Both the position numbers and the translations under genes were made by a program. This document shows positions 52,593 through 59,711 of a stretch of 64,000 nt of DNA, piece after piece; position 1 is the first letter of the stretch; each line of letters starts with the position of its first letter. The notes beneath the pieces are model-generated. The model was given only the letters and a program-made list of their open reading frames with translations, was not told the origin of the DNA and did not search any database. The stretch is from Bradyrhizobium genosp. L (GTDB lineage: Bacteria; Pseudomonadota; Alphaproteobacteria; Rhizobiales; Xanthobacteraceae): the NCBI RefSeq assembly GCF_015624485.1, contig NZ_CP061378.1:5208001-5272000 (forward strand), given 5' to 3'.

Positions 52593-53327
52593 ATGAGCAT
52601 AATTGAGATAGATCCCGCCCGGATCGACGACGAACTCAATGCGAACGGATACGTGATCTTCCGCAATGCGGAGCTGCAACGGCTGAGCGAACAGGCGCGG
52701 TCCGAATACGAGGCCTGCCTGCGCGCGTCACCGCTGCAGGCGACCCGCGAGAAATTCCATTACAGCTCGCTGGCTGCGCGTCCATGGCGGAAGCTTGCGA
52801 TCGGCTCCAGCAACGGTCTCGGCGAAAGCTACGCGCAGAACCTGCAATCGATCTACTTCTCGGCCGAGAACCCGGCCTACCCGGCGCTCGGCGTGTTGTT
52901 CAAGGAGATGATCCGGATCCGCAACAGCCTGATGGGCGTCGATCCGTCGTTCGGCTCGAACCCGGATCGCGACCGGTTTTGGGATGCCTGCCGCATCCAT
53001 CATTATCCGCGCGGCGGCGGCTTCATGGTCACCCACAGGGACACGCACTTCCCTCAGGTGATCGCGTCGCAGATCGAAAAGCCGTTCTACCAGATCTGCG
53101 TGCTGTTGAGCCGGAAGGGCACCGACTTCCACACCGGCGGCGGCGTGATCTATGACGGCAACAAGCAGCGCATCGACCTCGAAGACGCCGGCGGGTTCGG
53201 ATCCCTGATCCTGTTCGACGGGCGCACCTATCACGGCGTCGAGGACGTCGATCTCGATCAGGTGATCGACTTCTCCAGAACGGATGGACGGCTCGCCGCG
53301 TTCGTCAACCTCTATAAGGTGCTGTGA
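52593..53327 (+). CDS. 2OG-Fe(II) oxygenase-like protein
   Basis: A 244-residue protein with a probable Fe(II)/2OG jelly-roll core. HRD in GFMVTHRDTHFPQ supplies two iron ligands near residues 147-149, and the distal His is in RTYHGVEDVDL near residue 213, followed by Arg in TDGRLAAFVNLYK. An N-terminal segment (LNANGYVIFRNAEL) matches the usual N-terminus of such enzymes. It is the third candidate oxygenase in the window, between two methyltransferase genes. Substrate unknown. Confidence 0.72.
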   Translation: MSIIEIDPARIDDELNANGYVIFRNAELQRLSEQARSEYEACLRASPLQATREKFHYSSLAARPWRKLAIGSSNGLGESYAQNLQSIYFSAENPAYPALGVLFKEMIRIRNSLMGVDPSFGSNPDRDRFWDACRIHHYPRGGGFMVTHRDTHFPQVIASQIEKPFYQICVLLSRKGTDFHTGGGVIYDGNKQRIDLEDAGGFGSLILFDGRTYHGVEDVDLDQVIDFSRTDGRLAAFVNLYKVL

Positions 53328-53372
53328 TCGCACGGCGTCCGAATGGCTGCGCGCAAACCGGGATGAAGCAGG

Positions 53373-54218
53373 TTGAAGTTCGTCAAGATCAATCCTCCCG
53401 GCACCTTCTGCACCCAAGAGGCGCTCCGCGATCTCTTGAAGGGGCAGCAGGCCAAGACGTTAGGTAAGACGTTCCTGGAGGTCGGCTGTGGCAACGGCGA
53501 CCTGTCCCGGATGCTCTGCGATGCCGGCCTGACCGGGATCGGCGTCGACTTCTCCGCGCAGGCGATCGAGATCGCGAAGACGGCGCTCGATCCCTATCTG
53601 AAGGACGGCCGCTACCAGCTGCATCTCGGCGACATCCGCGATCTGCCGGCTGACGCCGCCAAGGTCGACATCGCGGTCAGCTACATGGTGATGGAGCATG
53701 TCGAGGACGACGTCGGGTTCATCAGGAAGCTATCCGAGTTCGTGAAACCCGGCGGCATGGTGATCCTTGGCGTTCCAGGACGCCGCGACCGCTGGTCGTT
53801 CGAGGACGAGACGGTCGGGCACTTCCGCCGCTACGACCGCGGAGATCTCGAGGCCACGCTCGAGAAGGCCGACCTCCGCCAGGTCTCGGTCTGGTCGGTC
53901 GGCGTTCCCACCATCAATCTGCTGTTCAACGCCAGCCTCTACATGATCAAGCGCTCCGGTGCGGCATCGCATCTGGCGGAGAGCAAGCGGCAGCAGACCG
54001 AAACCAGCGGCATCCGGGAAATTCCGTGGAAGACGGTATTCCCGTCATGGGTGCGCATCATTCTCAACAGAACGACGCTGTTTCCGCTGTTCGTGCTACA
54101 GAGGCTATTCTACCGCACCGGGCTCGGCCTCGTGATGATGGGGGTCGGCAGAATCTCGGAGAACCGGCCGGGAGCCATGCTGGACCAGGTTGCACATGAC
54201 ACACAGCGACACGCCTAG
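53373..54218 (+). CDS. SAM-dependent methyltransferase
   Basis: A 281-residue class I methyltransferase with motif I KTFLEVGCGNGDLSRMLCDA, then GIGVDFSAQAIEIAK, LHLGDIRDLP and VSYMVMEHVEDDVGF. A C-terminal portion (WSVGVPTINLLFNASLYMIK and later FPLFVLQRLFYRTGLG) has hydrophobic helices that may associate with the membrane. The start is TTG 53373 with AGCAGG upstream. Its end overlaps the next gene by 23 bases. Confidence 0.82.
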   Translation: MKFVKINPPGTFCTQEALRDLLKGQQAKTLGKTFLEVGCGNGDLSRMLCDAGLTGIGVDFSAQAIEIAKTALDPYLKDGRYQLHLGDIRDLPADAAKVDIAVSYMVMEHVEDDVGFIRKLSEFVKPGGMVILGVPGRRDRWSFEDETVGHFRRYDRGDLEATLEKADLRQVSVWSVGVPTINLLFNASLYMIKRSGAASHLAESKRQQTETSGIREIPWKTVFPSWVRIILNRTTLFPLFVLQRLFYRTGLGLVMMGVGRISENRPGAMLDQVAHDTQRHA

Positions 54219-55023
54219 ACGCTACGGCGTTGCCGAGCAGACCCGCTCCGACACCGATGTCGAACGAACCTGCGAGACGATCCGCCAGCTCGGCTACGGG
54301 ATCATCGACGGCGGCTACGACGGCGCGCAGTTGGCCGCGCTCTCGGCGGCGTTCGACCGGGCGCAGCAGCGCCATGGCGGCGAGCATGGCGGCCTCGACG
54401 CGCTCAAGGCGATCGACGAGCACAACACGATCCGCCTTCCCCTCGCCTACGAGACGGCGTTTCTCGAACTGGCGACCAATGCAGGGATCCTCGAAATCTG
54501 CCGCAAGCTGATAGCCGATTATGTGATCCTCAATCAGCAGAACGGCATCATCAATCCGCCGAACGGGATGCGCTACAATCAGGGCGCCTGGCATCGCGAC
54601 CTGCCGTATCAGCATTTCGTCTCGTCGCGGCCGCTCGCGATCAATGCGCTGTTCTGCCTCGACGCGTTCACGATCGAGAACGGCGCGACCATGGTGCTGC
54701 CGGCTTCACACCGGCTGGAGGCGTTTCCGTCCGACCATTTCGTCGATACGCAGGCGGTGAAGGTCACCGCGCCTGCGGGCTCGTTCATCGTGCTCGACTG
54801 CATGGTCTTCCATAGCGGCGGCGTCAATGTGTCGGCGCAACCGCGCCGCGCCGTCAACCATGTCTATTCGATCCCCCTGCTGCGCCAGCAGATCGACCTG
54901 CCGGCTGCGCTCGGCGAGGATTTTGTCAGCACCCCCGAGTTGCGGCGGCTGCTCGGCTATGATGTTCGCCAGCCGCGGTCCGTCGCCGAATATCTGGCCG
55001 GCCGTGCACCGCCGCGGCCCTGA
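54196..55023 (+). CDS. Phytanoyl-CoA dioxygenase-like Fe(II)/2OG enzyme
   Basis: A 275-residue oxygenase with clear PhyH features. The iron-binding HRD is in GAWHRDLPYQ near residues 134-136, the distal His in DCMVFHSGGVNVS near residue 200, and Arg in QPRRAVNHVYSIP binds 2-oxoglutarate. GATMVLPASHRLE is the classic PhyH strand. ATG 54196 overlaps the methyltransferase end. It is the fourth oxygenase of this superfamily in the window. Confidence 0.83.
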   Translation: MTHSDTPRRYGVAEQTRSDTDVERTCETIRQLGYGIIDGGYDGAQLAALSAAFDRAQQRHGGEHGGLDALKAIDEHNTIRLPLAYETAFLELATNAGILEICRKLIADYVILNQQNGIINPPNGMRYNQGAWHRDLPYQHFVSSRPLAINALFCLDAFTIENGATMVLPASHRLEAFPSDHFVDTQAVKVTAPAGSFIVLDCMVFHSGGVNVSAQPRRAVNHVYSIPLLRQQIDLPAALGEDFVSTPELRRLLGYDVRQPRSVAEYLAGRAPPRP

Positions 55024-55026
55024 CGA

Positions 55027-55075
55027 GAGCATGATCCGGAAAAGCGTGAAGCGGCTTTCCGAAGAGATCATGCTC
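55027..55075. repeat. Dispersed palindromic repeat (bradyrhizobial type)
   Basis: GAGCATGATC (55027-55036) and GATCATGCTC (55066-55075) bracket CGGAAAAG and CTTTCCG, forming a nested inverted repeat. It lies between the convergent PhyH-like and beta-propeller genes and may act as a bidirectional terminator. Confidence 0.7.
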
Positions 55076-55080
55076 AAGCT

Positions 55081-55998
55081 TCAGAGAGCGAGCTCGCCGT
55101 CCCAGACCGCCAATCCGATACCGGTCGCGCCGTAGCCGTTGCCGTTATAGGCGAGCCACAGCCGCTCGCGGTGCCAGAACAGCGCCGGATAGCACGTCAT
55201 CTCGCTTTCCCAGGCCTGGTCCGACGGGCCGAGCCCCATCACCCCATCCAGCCGCCGCCAGCTTGCGCCGTCGTGGCTCGTCGCCGCACCGATCCGGTAA
55301 TGCGGACCGCGACAGGCGAGGCACATCAGGAACCGGTTGCCGACGCTCACCACCGTCGGGCGCGCCAGCGCGTACTCGTCCGGCGTCGCAAATCCGACCA
55401 CAGGTTCGGCCTGCCTGCTCCAGCGAAGTCCATCCGCCGACCGCGCCAGCTTGATTGCGTGCCGCATATCGGTACCGCCGACCACAGGAGCGAGATTGGA
55501 GCCGTACCACATGCGCCAATCCTGCGGCCCGAGCCGAAGCACCCAAGGATAGGATAGCGTGTAGGGATCTTCCGGCGAACGATCCAGGATCGGCCCCGGC
55601 GAGAATTTCACGAAGGGTTCGCCGGGCGCCGGCGACCGCGCCAGCCCGATCGCATTGCGCCATGCCGAGCGGACACCGAGATTCCAGCCCATGTAGTACA
55701 GCGAAAGCCCGCTGTCCGCCGCAACGACGCAGCCGACGCCGATGCCGCTATCGTCGAACGAACCATCGGCACCGGGCAGCAGCACCGGCTGCCGCCCGAC
55801 CTTATCGACGCGCGGCGTGTCGGATATCTCGACGTCGATCCATCCCACATGCGAGCGCTGCTCGGCATCGCGCGCGCTGTAGAACACCCTGTATACGTCA
55901 CCATCGAGGTGCACCGGCGTCGGCAGCGACGCATGGCTGCGCGCCCATGGCTGGTCTCCGGCAGGAGCGAACACCAATCCGAGACGGCGCCAGGGCAT
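55081..55998 (-). CDS. Glycosidase-like five-bladed beta-propeller protein
   Basis: A 305-residue protein with repeated blade motifs of the GH43/GH32/GH130-like fold: YRVFYSARDAEQRSHVGWID, LSLYYMGWNL, DWRMWYGSNLA, RFLMCLACRG and ERLWLAYNGNGYG. Proteins of this sort sit in glycan clusters without assigned activity; acidic catalytic residues cannot be picked out with confidence. No signal peptide. It begins 9 bases after the acetyltransferase stop, so the two form a unit. Confidence 0.68.
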   Translation of the reverse strand: MPWRRLGLVFAPAGDQPWARSHASLPTPVHLDGDVYRVFYSARDAEQRSHVGWIDVEISDTPRVDKVGRQPVLLPGADGSFDDSGIGVGCVVAADSGLSLYYMGWNLGVRSAWRNAIGLARSPAPGEPFVKFSPGPILDRSPEDPYTLSYPWVLRLGPQDWRMWYGSNLAPVVGGTDMRHAIKLARSADGLRWSRQAEPVVGFATPDEYALARPTVVSVGNRFLMCLACRGPHYRIGAATSHDGASWRRLDGVMGLGPSDQAWESEMTCYPALFWHRERLWLAYNGNGYGATGIGLAVWDGELAL

Positions 55999-56006
55999 TC
56001 AGCGCC

Positions 56007-56675
56007 TCACAGTTTTCTCAGGCGTGTGCTCGGCACCGGCGAGCGCTCCGTTCCGCGCGGCGCGAGTACGGAGAAATCGGGCTGATCCTCCAGCACCAGC
56101 GCGCCGGCGCCCAGCACGCATCTCTCGCCGACGGTCACGTGGTCGCGGATCGTGACGTTGACGCCGACGAAGCTGCCCCGGCCGATCCGCACCCCGCCCG
56201 ACACCACGACATGCGATGCCAGGAACACGTCGTCCTCAATGACCGAGTGATGGCCGATATGGTTGCCGCTCCACAGCGTGACATTGGCCCCGACCTTCGC
56301 GAAAGGCTGGATCGTGTTGTCCTCCAGGATGAAGCAGTTCTCCTGCGGCTCGAAGCCGGGAAACACCGTCGCGCGGCTGCTCAGGTAGGTCGCGAGCCGG
56401 TATCCCTTGGCCCGCGCAGCGGCCACCTTCTCGGCCCTGACGGCATTGATCTTCGCGTAACTCACCGCGACGAACATGCCGAACTCACCGGGCGGGAATC
56501 TCTCGGCCACCTCTTCGAACGCGACGACCGGCCGGCCGCGGAATTCACCCTGCTTCAGATACGCGGCATCGACGGTGAAAGCCGCGACCTCGACGTCGGA
56601 ATCCTCGGTGAAATAAAAGTCGGCGAGTTCGGCAATCTCGCCGATCCCGAAGATGACAATGCGCCGCGCCTTCAA
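56007..56675 (-). CDS. PglD/NeuD-like sugar acyltransferase
   Basis: A 222-residue protein with an N-terminal Rossmann-like PglD domain (RRIVIFGIGEIAELADFYF) and a left-handed beta-helix C-terminal domain: NTIQPFAKVGANVTLWSG, IGHHSVIEDDVFLASHVVVS and VRIGRGSFVGVNVTI. The catalytic His is in GHHSVIED. Such enzymes acetylate the 4-amino group of UDP-sugars, as in bacillosamine and legionaminic acid synthesis (PglD/LegH role), so it could provide the acetyl step missing near legB/legC. The only fitting start is TTG 56675. Confidence 0.8.
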   Translation of the reverse strand: MKARRIVIFGIGEIAELADFYFTEDSDVEVAAFTVDAAYLKQGEFRGRPVVAFEEVAERFPPGEFGMFVAVSYAKINAVRAEKVAAARAKGYRLATYLSSRATVFPGFEPQENCFILEDNTIQPFAKVGANVTLWSGNHIGHHSVIEDDVFLASHVVVSGGVRIGRGSFVGVNVTIRDHVTVGERCVLGAGALVLEDQPDFSVLAPRGTERSPVPSTRLRKL

Positions 56676-56711
56676 TTGCAGTGCCTCCGAGCTGACAGCC
56701 GTCTCCGCGCG

Positions 56712-57600
56712 CTACGCGATGTGCCACGTCCCGGGCACCAGGCCGGCGCTGGAGATCAGATGCGCGCTGTTGATCTGACCATTGTTCCAGATCGAGACCG
56801 CGCCGTTGTCGTTCTGCCAGAGAATATCCGAATGGCCGTTGGCGTCAAAGTCGCCGATACCGGCGACGTGCCAGCTCGAGGCAACGTCACCAGGAGTGGC
56901 GATGAGGTGAGCCTGGCCGATCTGACCGTTATTCCAGATCGAGACCGCGCCATTGTCGTTCTGCCACAGGATGTCGGAATGCCCGTTGCCGTCAAAATCA
57001 CCGATGCCGGCGACGTGCCAGCTCGAGGCAACGTCACCCGGTGTGGCGATCAGGTGAGCCTGGCCGATCTGGCCGTTATCCCAGATCGAGACCGCGCCAT
57101 TGTCGTTCTGCCACAGGATGTCGGAATGCCCGTTGCCGTCGAAATCGCCGACGCCAAGGATGTGCCAGCTCGATGCATAGGAATCCCCGGTGACGATGAA
57201 GTGCGCGGTGCCGATCTGGCCGTTATTCCAGAGCGACAGGGTGCCATTGTCGTTGCGCCACAGGATATCCGACTGCCCGTTGCCGTCGAAATCACCGACG
57301 CCGGCGATGTGCCAGCTCGACGGCACGGCACCGGCGGCCGCGACCGTCTGGCTTTGGGTCACCTGCCCGTTATTCCAGATGAACACCGCGCCATTGTCGT
57401 CGCGCCACAGAATATCGCTCTGACCGCTGCCGTCGAAATTGCCGACGCCCTCGATGTGCGACGTACTCGCGACGCTGCCGGGACTCGCGATCCAGTGCGC
57501 GGCGCCCGATTGGCCGCTGTTCCAGAGCGATACGGTTCCGTTGTCACTGTACCAGAGGATATCGCTCTGCTGGTCGGCCGTGAACAAACCGGTCGCATAG
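56712..57600 (-). repeat. 147-bp tandem repeats encoding FG-GAP-type units
   Basis: Six units with a 147-base period at the 3' end of the serralysin-like gene. Units around 56880-57020 and 57020-57170 are nearly identical at the DNA level. A matching six-unit block ends the neighbouring gene (about 59712-60600). Confidence 0.85.
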
Positions 57601-59420
57601 TTCGCGGTGGCGTTGCTGACGTCGACATTGATATGGAACGTCACCGTCCCCGACGTCGCTCCGGACGGGTTCGAGACCGAATACTGGAAGCTGTCCGAGG
57701 ACACGCCGAGGCCGGTCTCATGGTAGGTGACAAGTCCGTTGTTGACGTCCGCTTGCGTGAACGAGGTCGTGGCCGCTCCGTTCAGCATCAGCGTGCCGTG
57801 CCCGGGCACACTGGTGACCGCATAGTGCAACTGAGAGGCGCTGGCGTTGTCGACCGTGCTCAGATAGCTCGAACTCACGATATAGGCCGCGCCGGTCGCA
57901 AGCCCGAGCGGGTTTGCGGTGGCCGCAACCGTCGATAGCCCGATCAGATCGGCAGTGGTCAGCGCAATGTTGCCGGTGAGATCGATAGCGAAATCGGCGC
58001 TGCCGTCGCCGTTGATATCCCCCCGAAGTGTCGTCACGCCGGTCGTGCCGTTGTAGCCGTAGTCGAGCTCGTAGGCGCTGTGGTCGAACGACGACGTACC
58101 GATGAACTTGAACAGACCGAGGCCGCTGAGATCGATGTGATCCACGCCCGATGCGAAATCCGAGATCAGATCGTGACTTCCGCTCGCCGCAGTGACGTCC
58201 CCGGTCGCAAACGCGAAAACGTCGCCGGCGCCGTTGCCGGTCATGATGTCGGCGCCGGAGCCGGCGATCAGCCGGTCGGAACCGGCGCCGCCGATCAGCG
58301 TGTCGTTGCCCGCGCCGCCGATCAGGGTGCAACCGTTGTCGTTCGCGATCAGCGTGTCGTTGCCGCTGCCGGCGATCGCCCTCTCGATGATGGTGTTGGT
58401 CGCGATCCCGATGTTGTTGACCAGACCGCCGACCGACGAGAAGGCACCGGGATGCAGATCGATGGTCTGCGCCGCGGAGTATCCCGAGCAGTCCAGCGTG
58501 TCGTTACCGCCACTGTCGTAGATCGTCAGCGCGGGTGCCTGGTTGTAGTTGGCGAAACTGAAGATCGAGCCGGCGTTGCTGTGGAAGCCGTAGACGGTAT
58601 CGCCCGTCCGCGTCGTGGTCGACGCGCCATAGATCTGGTCGACGGCGTAGATGTCGGCCATTTCCGGCGTGACGACGTAGCGATAGGAGCTTCCGGAATA
58701 ATTGTCCTGCGAGAAGTAGGACATGATCGAATATTGCCAGGTGTCGTCGGCGTAGATCGCGTCGGTCGAATAGACGGCGTTGTTGTTATAGGGCCCCTGG
58801 TGGCCGAGGCCGAGCGCGTGACCGATCTCGTGGATGTACGTCTGATATCCGTAGCTGTCGATCCCGGTCTTGCCGTCATTGGTGCCGCCGTCGCTCGTGA
58901 TCCAGTCGGCGCTGATGTCGACCGTAGCCGAGCTCATGATGCCCGCGCCATTCCAGCTCGCGTTGGTCATGGCCGTCATCGTGCCGGTGTCGACGAAGGT
59001 GATGTTGGCAGCGCCGCCGGTCTGGACGAAGCTGACATTGGCGACCTCGTGCCAGGCTTCGAGTGCCGACAGCGCAAGCGTCTGCTCGGCGGAATTCAAT
59101 CCATTGATATTGTAGCTGACGGTACTGGAGCCCCAATGATGGGCGATCGAGCCTTCATAGGCCCAGTAGCCGCTGATCAGGTAGTTCGCAAGCGTGGGGA
59201 CACTCGCCACTGTTTTGGTGGAGCTGGCATTGACCAGAGTGGCGGCGGTGCTGTCCGCAGTTGGATATGGATCGCCGGAATCTGCCAGAACGGGGGCGGC
59301 CGCCGCCCCCGCAAACGCCGACGGTCCCGTTGCGAACGACGGGTCAACCAAGCTGTCGAACAATGAATCCGTTCCGAGATCGTCGTGAAGCCAGAAGCCT
59401 TTTCGCATCATGTCGACCAT
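56712..59420 (-). CDS. Serralysin-like metalloprotease with RTX and FG-GAP-type repeats
   Basis: A 902-residue secreted protein without a classic signal peptide. The M10 zinc site HEIGHALGLGH is near residues 196-206 and the Met-turn SIMSYF near residue 231. RTX calcium-binding nonapeptides (GGAGNDTLIGGAGSD) follow at about 355-385, then a cadherin-like segment (GTLMLNGAATTSFTQADV) and six repeats of about 49 residues with cores such as DFDGNGHSDILWQ (about 600-902). Type I secretion is expected for RTX proteases, but no T1SS genes are in the window. In-frame ATGs at 59411 and 59408 are alternative starts; spacing from AAGG favours 59411. Confidence 0.88.
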   Translation of the reverse strand: MVDMMRKGFWLHDDLGTDSLFDSLVDPSFATGPSAFAGAAAAPVLADSGDPYPTADSTAATLVNASSTKTVASVPTLANYLISGYWAYEGSIAHHWGSSTVSYNINGLNSAEQTLALSALEAWHEVANVSFVQTGGAANITFVDTGTMTAMTNASWNGAGIMSSATVDISADWITSDGGTNDGKTGIDSYGYQTYIHEIGHALGLGHQGPYNNNAVYSTDAIYADDTWQYSIMSYFSQDNYSGSSYRYVVTPEMADIYAVDQIYGASTTTRTGDTVYGFHSNAGSIFSFANYNQAPALTIYDSGGNDTLDCSGYSAAQTIDLHPGAFSSVGGLVNNIGIATNTIIERAIAGSGNDTLIANDNGCTLIGGAGNDTLIGGAGSDRLIAGSGADIMTGNGAGDVFAFATGDVTAASGSHDLISDFASGVDHIDLSGLGLFKFIGTSSFDHSAYELDYGYNGTTGVTTLRGDINGDGSADFAIDLTGNIALTTADLIGLSTVAATANPLGLATGAAYIVSSSYLSTVDNASASQLHYAVTSVPGHGTLMLNGAATTSFTQADVNNGLVTYHETGLGVSSDSFQYSVSNPSGATSGTVTFHINVDVSNATANYATGLFTADQQSDILWYSDNGTVSLWNSGQSGAAHWIASPGSVASTSHIEGVGNFDGSGQSDILWRDDNGAVFIWNNGQVTQSQTVAAAGAVPSSWHIAGVGDFDGNGQSDILWRNDNGTLSLWNNGQIGTAHFIVTGDSYASSWHILGVGDFDGNGHSDILWQNDNGAVSIWDNGQIGQAHLIATPGDVASSWHVAGIGDFDGNGHSDILWQNDNGAVSIWNNGQIGQAHLIATPGDVASSWHVAGIGDFDANGHSDILWQNDNGAVSIWNNGQINSAHLISSAGLVPGTWHIA

Positions 59421-59711
59421 ACCTTGAGGTAATTGCCTGGGATGAATCGTCTGATGAACACAGACAGAATAACATAGAAGGACGACATTTCGTTTGCCGC
59501 GATCCCGCGGAAACGCCGTTGGCGGAAGATTGAGGCGACCGGGAAGATGCCGGCATGGCCTGAACGAACGTCAAAGTACCAGAGCGGAACCTGATCGGGA
59601 AAACAAAGGCCCGCAGATCTGCGCGATTGCAGCCAGCCCTGCGACATTCTGCGCCAAACCGGGCTTGGGAATTGAGCGGCCGTCTCACCAGGCGGGCCGC
59701 GGCGCCGACAT

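Noticed and set aside
55455..57938. Open frame of 827 codons on the plus strand
   Set aside because: It runs across the antisense of three well-supported genes and its repeats mirror the FG-GAP-type units of the real gene.
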